The notes under the pieces: model-generated
What the model was told of the DNA's origin: nothing
What the model saw: only the letters and a program-made list of their open reading frames with translations
Databases searched by the model: none
DNA from: an uncultured Lachnospiraceae bacterium
GTDB lineage: Bacteria; Bacillota; Clostridia; Lachnospirales; Lachnospiraceae
Assembly (NCBI GenBank): GCA_902782815.1
Contig: CACZOS010000080.1
Span: 1 to 20,365 of the forward strand
Direction: 5' to 3'
DNA: 20,365 bases
Shown here: piece by piece, positions 14,324 through 20,365 of the stretch
How positions within the stretch are numbered: the stretch's first letter is position 1
How the letters are laid out: each line of letters starts with the position of its first letter
Position numbers and translations under genes: made by a program

Positions 14324-15250
14324 ATGATTTTCTTTAGCGAATCATTACAGAATAAACGGTCCAGGAATGAGGACAGTCTCTGTCATATGGACCTGCAGAT
14401 GAACCATGAGGCCACAGTCAGCGCCTTTGTGGTGGCTGATGGCATGGGAGGGTTGTCCGAAGGCCATCAGTATTCCCGAAAAGCCCTTGACCTCTGGTAT
14501 GAAGAACTGCTTAAGCTGATGATGGGTGAGGATTTCCGGGGATGTGCCCTGAAGGCCCAGATTGAAGTGCTGGAGGAGTTCTGTGCTGAGGTATTCCACG
14601 GGATCAACCGCAAGCTTTATAAAGCAGGGATGGACCTGGGGATCAAAGGAGGGACCACACTCTCCGCCGCGGTTTTTTTCTGGGACAGCTGGATCATCTC
14701 AAATTGCGGGGACAGTCCCGTATATGTGCTTAAAGGTGAAAAACTGGAGCTGGCCAGTGACATACAGAATCTGGCCTGGAAATATGTGAAAGAGGGCAGG
14801 ACCAAGGTGGGAAGCAGCCTTTTCCTTCAGAATAAAAACCGGCTGACCGAATTTCTGGGCCGCCGGCAGGAAATCCATCCTCACTGTATGGTCCTCGATG
14901 GCAGGGAGGTAGACGGTATCCTTCTGGGATCAGACGGAGCTTTCGGCAACCTGACTCCAAAACAAATGGAAGAAATCCTCAGATCAGAGGAGCCTGCCCG
15001 GGCTCTTCCCCGGCTGCTGGAAGCCGCCAGGGAAGGAGGGGAGAAGGATAATCAGACTGCCTTTCTTATCCTTCCCCATCGAAAACAGTCCGAAAATCAG
15101 CCCTTTACGGATGAGGAGGAACTAAAGGTGGCAGACTATGAGGAGCCGGATGAGGAGGACTTCTCCGGAACCCGGTACCGCCGGATGGAGGAGGAGAGTA
15201 TCGGAAAACGCCTGCTTAACCTTTTGACAGGGAGAGGAGACCGCAGATGA
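14324..15250 (+). CDS. PP2C-family Ser/Thr protein phosphatase
   Basis: The start is ATG 14324 with AGAAGGAG (14311-14318) just upstream; an upstream in-frame ATG at 14243 lies inside the divergent kinase start and has no binding site. The 308-residue product carries the PP2C metal-site motifs in order: RNED17S, VADG (D39) MGG, GGTTLSAA, NCGDSPVY, GSD204GAFG and KD242NQTAF. All expected metal-binding Asp residues are present, so it should be an active Mn/Mg-dependent phosphatase that reverses the neighbouring kinase. An acidic C-terminal tail of about 60 residues follows the domain. The ATGA overlap with the kinase start indicates coupled translation, the usual bacterial PP2C-kinase pairing. 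No convincing promoter was seen in the 80-base divergent gap upstream. Confidence 0.93.
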   Translation: MIFFSESLQNKRSRNEDSLCHMDLQMNHEATVSAFVVADGMGGLSEGHQYSRKALDLWYEELLKLMMGEDFRGCALKAQIEVLEEFCAEVFHGINRKLYKAGMDLGIKGGTTLSAAVFFWDSWIISNCGDSPVYVLKGEKLELASDIQNLAWKYVKEGRTKVGSSLFLQNKNRLTEFLGRRQEIHPHCMVLDGREVDGILLGSDGAFGNLTPKQMEEILRSEEPARALPRLLEAAREGGEKDNQTAFLILPHRKQSENQPFTDEEELKVADYEEPDEEDFSGTRYRRMEEESIGKRLLNLLTGRGDRR

Positions 15251-16467
15251 ATCAGTATTTTGAAGAGGGTGAAAACTTTCTCTGGATCCGGGACCGTGAA
15301 TACCAGGGAGAATCACTTAAGATTTCCCTGAAAATGCTCAGGCAGACCCATCGCAAGGCTAATAAACAGGGGATGATCGCCCAGGATCTGTACACCGGAA
15401 AAAAGTATTTTGCCAAGATACTTTTCTGTGACGACCTGGACTCAATCTACGTGGAGAAGGAAAGCAAGGTCCGTCTTTACTCCCCCTTTATCGTCAGGAT
15501 TTACGGGGGAATGCTGGACGAGAAGAAAAAAAGGTTTATCACCCTGGTTGAATACATACCGGAAAATGATCTCTCTGATCTTTTATATCAGAAGGGGATT
15601 AGGGGGGATACCTGGAATCAGAAGCTTAAAGTATGTCACAAGATCGCCATGAAGTTTCTTTACGGCATTGATCATTATATGTCCATCTACAGATCGGACC
15701 CCGTCATCCACCGGGACCTGAAACCGGAGAACCTTATGGTCTCTCCGGACGGGTCTGTGGTGAAGATCGTGGATTTCGACTGGGTACACCTGCATGATTC
15801 CAATCAGACCCTCCTGCAGAGGAGGGAACAGAGGGGAACCCCCGGTTATGTGGATCCCAGATACTGGAACGGATATATTCCCAGTAAGGCTATGGATATT
15901 TACTCCGCAGGCCTGGTTCTTTTTTTCCTTTATACAGGAACCCATCATTTTCATGATAATGAGGAGATCCAGCACCAGCTGGTGGGGGATGACTATGCCT
16001 ACACTTTAAAGGAAATGCCCGGTATAGATCCGGAAATACGGAGGATCGTCGCCAGAATGATCGCTCCGGAGGGAGAACGATATGGGGATATCCGGGAAGT
16101 AATCGCAGATATGGAAGCTTTTTTACGCAGCCGGGGCCTGTGGGAGGATATCCCGGAACTTCTGGAAGACCGGGAAGATGAGGAGGACCTGATCCGTTTT
16201 TCCTACAAGATCGGTGATGTGGTCTACCGGCCTTATGTGAAAAAATGCCGTTTTGTTCCCGTCCGTTTCGGCACCAGACAGGAGAGGAGTCAGAACGGAA
16301 GAATGAGCGCCCACATTTTATCCTTCTATCGTGTGGGTGACAGGATGAAAGCCATAGTTTTGCATGAGGACTGCCATCCCACAAAGATCGGAGATCCCGA
16401 TCGGGTCAGTGAGGGGGATACCTACACTTATGCCGGGACAAGGATCGAGATCCTTCAGATAAAATAG
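15247..16467 (+). CDS. Ser/Thr protein kinase with C-terminal beta-rich extension
   Basis: A 406-residue protein. The kinase domain spans about residues 25-285: YFAK57, helix-C Glu E70 or E72, a complete catalytic loop H155-R-D157-LKPEN162, D176-F-D-W where DFG is usual, GTPGYVDP as activation/P+1 segment (APE changed to VDP), and DIYSAGLVLFFLYTG as helix F. The glycine-rich loop is poorly conserved, but the key catalytic residues remain, so activity is likely. A second beta-rich region (about 305-406) has no membrane helix, PASTA repeat or zinc-ribbon cysteine cluster, so it is unlike PknB/PrkC and unlike kinases with a C-terminal zinc ribbon. With the PP2C and vWA genes on either side it forms a TerY-P-like triad. 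Confidence 0.93.
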   Translation: MNQYFEEGENFLWIRDREYQGESLKISLKMLRQTHRKANKQGMIAQDLYTGKKYFAKILFCDDLDSIYVEKESKVRLYSPFIVRIYGGMLDEKKKRFITLVEYIPENDLSDLLYQKGIRGDTWNQKLKVCHKIAMKFLYGIDHYMSIYRSDPVIHRDLKPENLMVSPDGSVVKIVDFDWVHLHDSNQTLLQRREQRGTPGYVDPRYWNGYIPSKAMDIYSAGLVLFFLYTGTHHFHDNEEIQHQLVGDDYAYTLKEMPGIDPEIRRIVARMIAPEGERYGDIREVIADMEAFLRSRGLWEDIPELLEDREDEEDLIRFSYKIGDVVYRPYVKKCRFVPVRFGTRQERSQNGRMSAHILSFYRVGDRMKAIVLHEDCHPTKIGDPDRVSEGDTYTYAGTRIEILQIK

Positions 16468-16476
16468 GAGATAAAT

Positions 16477-17151
16477 ATGGAAAGATATAATCCGGAAATA
16501 CCGGCGGAATTGCAGAAGATCGTGAAGGAGGAACAGGAGAAGGCATTCACCCTGTATCTGGATTTCATCATTGACGGGACTGCCTCCATGTATACCATCT
16601 ATCCTGCCGTCTATTTCGCGGCGGTGCATTTTGTGGAAGCTCTCCAGAAATATGAAGTGTTTCCGAGACTTGGCATGACCGTCATCCGGGATGAAAAGCA
16701 CGGGGAAGCCACGGAGTGCATCCGTTTTGATGATTCCTTCTTTACTGAGGATTCCGTACAGTTTTTAAAGAAAATGAGGAGCATTCCCCTCTACGGCGGC
16801 GGAGAGGACGGAAGAGAGTCCGTTCATACCGCCATAAAGAAATCCCTGGGAAAATTTAACGGAAGCGGGAGAAACCACGCCATTCTTCTTTTTTCGGATG
16901 CCTATGGTTCCAATGATCATGAAACCTTTCTGTCCACACCGGTGGGACAGGCTGTTTTCTTCGTCACGGAACAGATGAGTGAGGAAGACTTCCGGTTTGC
17001 CTTTATCAACGCGGACGGCAGCATCGACGAGGAAGCTTCCCCGATGTTTTTAAAGATCGATCAGCTGCTCAAGCCATTAAGTTCGGTCACCATTGAAAAT
17101 GTGGTCAAACCACTGAAGGATCTGATGAAGGGGGTTTCTATCGGTGTCTGA
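16477..17151 (+). CDS. TerY-like von Willebrand factor A domain protein
   Basis: A 224-residue protein that is essentially one vWA domain. The metal-ion-dependent adhesion site is recognisable as D33-G-T35-A-S37 (DxTxS form of DxSxS), with D141 in LLFSDAYGS as the third position; the middle Thr is not obvious around GGGEDGRES (residues 107-115). Such intracellular vWA proteins act as metal-dependent protein-interaction modules. TerY homologues occur beside a PP2C phosphatase and a kinase in the TerY-P triad linked to tellurite/stress operons. No terB/C/D genes are present here. AGGAG lies just before the ATG, nine bases after the kinase stop. Its stop overlaps the following GTG start by eight bases. 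Confidence 0.85.
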   Translation: MERYNPEIPAELQKIVKEEQEKAFTLYLDFIIDGTASMYTIYPAVYFAAVHFVEALQKYEVFPRLGMTVIRDEKHGEATECIRFDDSFFTEDSVQFLKKMRSIPLYGGGEDGRESVHTAIKKSLGKFNGSGRNHAILLFSDAYGSNDHETFLSTPVGQAVFFVTEQMSEEDFRFAFINADGSIDEEASPMFLKIDQLLKPLSSVTIENVVKPLKDLMKGVSIGV

Positions 17152-18460
17152 GGACAGAAGCCGGATGCATACGGCAGATATGGATTATTCCAGCAAGGAA
17201 GCGCTGATCAGGGAGAAACACCCCGTGATCCGGGAATTGAAGAGCATGGGAGAGATTGTCTTTGACGAATCCCGGGTAACCGGGAAAAATAATCTTCTTT
17301 CCCTGAAAGATCTTTTCATGAAAAAGAATATGGACCGGTATCATGTGGACTGCCTGACCCTGTACAGGATCGCGGAAAATATGGTCCGGATCCAGAAAAA
17401 ATTCATGGACCGGCATATTTACCCCGGTCTGTATGACCCGGGAGATATCTTCGTCAATATGGATGACAGCAGCCTTCCTCTATATATCATTCATCCTGAA
17501 AGATTTCAGCTTTTGGATATGGAACAGGATTACGAATGGTATCCGGAGGATGAGAGGATCTTCGGCGACCTGGTTTTATTTGACAGGACCAGCCAGGCTC
17601 TTGCGGACCAGCGACTGATCTACAAGATTCTGGTGGCCAGTTCCAGAGGAAATGCCAAGGTGCCTCCAAGAAGCTCCGGACAGGATTACAGCAGCCTGTT
17701 TTACGGCACTCTTCCCCCGGCCTGGAAGGAAATCTTCGAGAAAGGGACAGTTCTTACTCTCCCGGAGTGGGAGAGGGAGCTGGAGGTAGCTATTCGTCTT
17801 GAGCAATCCTATGAACGGGAAGCGGAGGGCATGGGTACCGGTGAGGATTCCCCGGGCAGGGAAGAAGACTCTTCCGTAGTGTGCAGTAAGGAGGACAGTC
17901 CGGTCAGGGGGAAGGGGGTCAAAGTCCTTTTTGTCCTTCTCAGGACTGAACTGTCAAACTCCCTGGAAATGAGCCGGATGCTCTATGAGATCCAGGATGA
18001 ACTCCAGCTGGAGCAGGAACACGGGAAGTTTCGTCTGATCCAGGGATTTATCTATGGAGACGGAGTAATCCGGCAGAAGGAATTCGGGGAATATCCTGCC
18101 GGTTTCCGTGTCCAGATCCCCCATGAGATCAGGGAGTATTCCAAGGTGGAAGCGCTGCTGGTCTCCTGCGACTGGATGGACGACGAACTGAGGACAAGTG
18201 TCCCGGATGAAAAGGAAACCAGTCACCGTATGTACATACTCTCTGACGGAAAGATCGAGAATAACCTGATGTTCAGGATTTGTCTGGAAAAAATGAAGGA
18301 ACTGATCGGGAAAGATGTCCGGATCCGCCTGGTTTCAGGGAGGGACAGTGCCTGTGAAGGCTGGGAAGATTTGAGAAAGATCATTGCGGAGGACCAGGAT
18401 GTTCAGAAGATTAAGAGCATTTCACCAACGGACCATGGAGAGATATTTAAAGCAGAATGA
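17144..18460 (+). CDS. Pseudokinase C-lobe plus possible vWA-like domain protein
   Basis: The GTG start at 17144 has AAGGGGG (17128-17134) nine bases upstream and overlaps the vWA stop by eight bases. I do not recognise a named family. The N-terminal half resembles a degenerate kinase C-lobe: YPGLYDPGDIFVN sits where the catalytic loop would be, with IIHPERFQL after it and a terminal LPPAWKEIFEKGTVLTLPEW helix pair typical of kinase C-lobes, but catalytic Lys, HRD and DFG are absent. After an acidic low-complexity linker (about residues 230-260), a domain begins GVKVLFVLLRTELSNS. Its strand-helix pattern and later MYILSDGK resemble a vWA fold that has lost its metal site. It is probably a regulatory partner of the kinase and vWA protein; this is inference. 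Confidence 0.6.
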   Translation: MSEDRSRMHTADMDYSSKEALIREKHPVIRELKSMGEIVFDESRVTGKNNLLSLKDLFMKKNMDRYHVDCLTLYRIAENMVRIQKKFMDRHIYPGLYDPGDIFVNMDDSSLPLYIIHPERFQLLDMEQDYEWYPEDERIFGDLVLFDRTSQALADQRLIYKILVASSRGNAKVPPRSSGQDYSSLFYGTLPPAWKEIFEKGTVLTLPEWERELEVAIRLEQSYEREAEGMGTGEDSPGREEDSSVVCSKEDSPVRGKGVKVLFVLLRTELSNSLEMSRMLYEIQDELQLEQEHGKFRLIQGFIYGDGVIRQKEFGEYPAGFRVQIPHEIREYSKVEALLVSCDWMDDELRTSVPDEKETSHRMYILSDGKIENNLMFRICLEKMKELIGKDVRIRLVSGRDSACEGWEDLRKIIAEDQDVQKIKSISPTDHGEIFKAE

Positions 18461-18848
18461 GGAGGAGATGGAAGACTGGAAAAAAAGGGTGATGCGGATT
18501 CACCGGGAGGCAGCCTTTCTCTTTTATGTGGAGGAGATGGAAGGATTATCCGATCCTCTGGACTTTATCATCCGTGGTGAGACGGTGAAGGGAAAGAGGG
18601 AGACCGGGGAAGTTCTTGCTCTTATGGACGGGGAAGGAAATACCCTTGCACTGGCAGTGGTCACCAGTCCCCCGGAGGAAAAGGAGGGGGCGGGAAAGGG
18701 AGTGATCCAGCGCAGACTCAATGAGTTCACACTCTCGCTTACTCGGATCAGGGGGGAGGATGCCGCTTCCATGGAAGCTCCCCTTTTGCGCCGGCATGTA
18801 CGGAATCTCATTCTGAAGATTTCCCTGATCACGGAAGCCCTGGATTAA
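18399..18848 (+). CDS. Small beta-rich protein of unknown function
   Basis: I favour ATG 18399, which has GGAGG six bases upstream (18388-18392) and overlaps the preceding gene by 62 bases. ATG 18435 and ATG 18468 are alternatives, the last having its AGGAGG only two bases away. From 18399 the product is 149 residues: a charged N-terminal helix, then a stretch DFIIRGETVKGKRETGEVL and DGEGNTLALAVV. The spacing of Gly and hydrophobic residues recalls the beta-barrel (domain 2) of translation GTPases, but similarity is weak. It ends in a helical region. No catalytic motif, signal peptide or membrane segment is visible. As the last gene of the block it may be an accessory adaptor. Confidence 0.6.
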   Translation: MFRRLRAFHQRTMERYLKQNEEEMEDWKKRVMRIHREAAFLFYVEEMEGLSDPLDFIIRGETVKGKRETGEVLALMDGEGNTLALAVVTSPPEEKEGAGKGVIQRRLNEFTLSLTRIRGEDAASMEAPLLRRHVRNLILKISLITEALD

Positions 18849-18893
18849 TTTGTTGAAAATTGTAAGATTTAAGCGATGATACTTCAAAGACAA

Positions 18894-18906
18894 CCGGTTA
18901 AACCGG
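18894..18906. repeat. Short perfect inverted repeat
   Basis: CCGGTT-A-AACCGG, a 13-base dyad between the island and the aminotransferase promoter. It could be an operator half-site pair or part of the 3' end of the island transcript; nothing further supports a role. Confidence 0.3.
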
Positions 18907-18910
18907 AGAT

Positions 18911-18930
18911 ATTCCTGAAAATCAGGGAAT
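18911..18930 (+). terminator. Weak terminator-like hairpin at the end of the island
   Basis: ATTCCTGA (18911-18918) pairs with TCAGGGAAT (18922-18930) with one bulged G around an AAA loop. A T5 tract follows only about eight bases later, so termination here is uncertain, but it is the only hairpin between the last island gene and the next promoter. Confidence 0.3.
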
Positions 18931-18955
18931 AAAATGAATTTTTATAAAAAATAAC

Positions 18956-18984
18956 TTGCATTTTCCTCCAAAATGGACTAGAAT
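18956..18984 (+). promoter_or_regulatory. Sigma-A promoter of the aminotransferase gene
   Basis: -35 TTGCAT (18956-18961), exactly 17 bases, then -10 TAGAAT (18979-18984). Transcription should start near 18991, giving a leader of about 59 bases before ATG 19050. An AT-rich stretch directly upstream could act as an UP element. Confidence 0.7.
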
Positions 18985-19049
18985 GACATCTGGTACCATC
19001 TGTTAAAAACATGATGGAATCAGGACAGATCAGTCATGGGGAGGAAGAT

Positions 19050-20333
19050 ATGAGAGCATATCAGGATTTAAATAGAGAGGAGCTGCTTGCGCTCCGTGAA
19101 GAACTGACAAAAGAGTACGATGCCTGGAAGGAGAAAGACCTCTCCTTAAACATGGCCAGAGGCAAGCCGGCTGATGCCCAGCTGGAACTGAGCAAGGGAA
19201 TGATGACCGTCCTGGGTGATGTGGATCTTATCGCTGAAGACGGTACGGATGTCCGCAATTACGGTGTTCTTGACGGTATTCCGGAAGCCAAGAGGCTTAT
19301 GGGGGACCTGATGGGGGTTAAACCGTCCCAGACCATCATCTTCGGCAATTCCAGCCTTAATACCATGTATGATACGGTAGCCCGTGCCTACATGTTCGGC
19401 ATTATGGGTTCCGCACCCTGGAGCAAGCTTGACCATGTGAAATTTCTCTGCCCTGTTCCCGGATATGACAGGCATTTCGGCATCACCGCCCAGTTCGGTT
19501 TCGAGATGATTCCCATCCCCATGAATGAGGAAGGGCCGGACATGGACCTGGTGGAGAATTATGTCAATCATGATCCCTATGTTAAAGGAATCTGGTGTGT
19601 TCCCATGTACTCCAATCCCAGCGGCATAGTCTATTCGGACGAGACGGTGAGAAGATTTGCCCGTCTTAATCCCGCAGCCAGGGATTTCCGGATCTTCTGG
19701 GATAATGCCTATGCCATCCATCACCTCTATCCGGGGAAAGAAAGAAAGCTTCTCAATCTTATGGAAGAATGCGAGAAGGCCGGCAATCCGGACATTGTCT
19801 ATCAGTTTGCCTCCACCTCCAAGATTTCCTTCCCGGGTTCCGGTATAGCGGCGATCTCCGCATCGGAAGCCAACATCAAGGATATCCTTTCCCGTCTGAT
19901 CTGGCAGACCATCGGTTATGACAAGATCAATCAGTTCAGGCACGTGAGATTCTTCAAGGATATCGAGGGGATGAAGAAGCATATGGAGCTGCACGCCCAG
20001 ATTCTCCGCCCGAAATTTGAAGGGATTCTTGATATTCTGGACAGAGAACTGGGGGATCTGCAGATTGCCAGCTGGACACGGCCTGCGGGAGGATATTTCA
20101 TCTCCTTCAACGCCATGGAAGGCTGTGCCAAAAAGATCGTCTCAAAATGCAGGGAAGCCGGTGTGGTCATGACCGCAGCCGGAGCCACTTATCCTTATGG
20201 TGTCGATCCCGCTGATTCCAATATCAGGATCGCGCCTTCCTTCCCGCCTCTGGATGAGATCCTGCTGGCGGCAGAACTCTTTGCCACATGTGTGAAACTG
20301 GTGGCCGTAGAGAAGCTTCTGGAAGAAAAATAA
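19050..20333 (+). CDS. Aspartate aminotransferase-type PLP enzyme (class I, MocR-like subgroup)
   Basis: The ATG at 19050 has GGGGAGG (19038-19044) five bases upstream; the in-frame ATG at 19011 has no binding site. The 427-residue product has the fold-type I aminotransferase landmarks: NMARGKP near the N-terminus, YSNPSG, the PLP-contacting DNAYAIHHLY, the Schiff-base lysine K258 in STSKISFPGSG, and a C-terminal IRIAPSFPP whose Arg binds the substrate carboxylate. The length and the NMARGKP/STSK pattern fit the unusual aspartate aminotransferase subgroup grouped with MocR-type C-terminal domains rather than classical AspC. It would interconvert aspartate/oxaloacetate and glutamate/2-oxoglutarate in the cytoplasm. 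With its own promoter, it appears unrelated to the signalling island. Confidence 0.92.
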   Translation: MRAYQDLNREELLALREELTKEYDAWKEKDLSLNMARGKPADAQLELSKGMMTVLGDVDLIAEDGTDVRNYGVLDGIPEAKRLMGDLMGVKPSQTIIFGNSSLNTMYDTVARAYMFGIMGSAPWSKLDHVKFLCPVPGYDRHFGITAQFGFEMIPIPMNEEGPDMDLVENYVNHDPYVKGIWCVPMYSNPSGIVYSDETVRRFARLNPAARDFRIFWDNAYAIHHLYPGKERKLLNLMEECEKAGNPDIVYQFASTSKISFPGSGIAAISASEANIKDILSRLIWQTIGYDKINQFRHVRFFKDIEGMKKHMELHAQILRPKFEGILDILDRELGDLQIASWTRPAGGYFISFNAMEGCAKKIVSKCREAGVVMTAAGATYPYGVDPADSNIRIAPSFPPLDEILLAAELFATCVKLVAVEKLLEEK

Positions 20334-20365
20334 CTTGAAACATCGGACTGATTGTTATACACTAC

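Noticed and set aside
19146..19994. A 282-codon minus-strand open frame within the aminotransferase gene
   Set aside because: The opposite frame is an unmistakable PLP enzyme; this one has no family features.
1..20365. Mobile element, prophage or CRISPR boundaries around the island
   Set aside because: No integrase, transposase, tRNA-flanking direct repeats or repeat-spacer array was seen; base composition looks even by eye.

Overview
The window looks like chromosomal DNA from an anaerobic Firmicute, most likely a clostridium of the Lachnospiraceae type. The grounds are a CvfB-type S1/winged-helix gene, Gram-positive ribosome binding sites (AGGAGG-like) on nearly every gene, clean sigma-A promoters, two AraC regulators and a MocR-like aspartate aminotransferase. 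No tRNA, rRNA, insertion sequence, phage gene or CRISPR array was seen. The organism is inferred from gene content only.

Left flank (1-4309), ordinary genes. It holds the 3' end of a cvfB-like gene, then an overlapping CPBP-family membrane protease. A symmetrical terminator separates these from an AraC regulator on the minus strand. That regulator is divergent from a sugar-nucleotidyltransferase-like gene, and the 228-base gap between them carries four copies of the hexamer CTTGAA. A second bidirectional terminator and a second AraC regulator on the minus strand follow.

Central island (4475-18848), the most interesting part. About 14.4 kb is packed with 12 tightly spaced genes. Block A (4475-10098) encodes a membrane coiled-coil protein with a degenerate FHA-like domain, a zinc-ribbon P-loop GTPase resembling the double-GTPase (DO-GTPase) class, a GAP1-like partner with C-terminal membrane helices, and an HTH protein whose C-terminus looks like a protein-kinase C-lobe. 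Block B (10188-13562) encodes a membrane FHA protein, a SEDS glycosyltransferase (FtsW/RodA family) and a class B penicillin-binding transpeptidase. A compact atypical kinase lies on the opposite strand (13533-14243). Block C (14324-18848) encodes a PP2C phosphatase, a Ser/Thr kinase, a TerY-like vWA protein, a pseudokinase plus possible vWA-like protein, and a small beta-rich protein.

Read together, the island joins three modules usually seen apart: a TerY-P-like triad (vWA, PP2C, kinase), a GTPase/GAP1 pair, and a dedicated peptidoglycan polymerase/crosslinker pair with FHA adaptors. The last resembles the actinobacterial arrangement of kinase, phosphatase, FHA, RodA and PbpA genes. My inference is a membrane-associated phospho-signalling system that senses or remodels the cell envelope, possibly for stress or conflict. 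No substrate or trigger can be read from the sequence.

Right flank (19050-20333) is a stand-alone aspartate aminotransferase-type gene with its own strong promoter.
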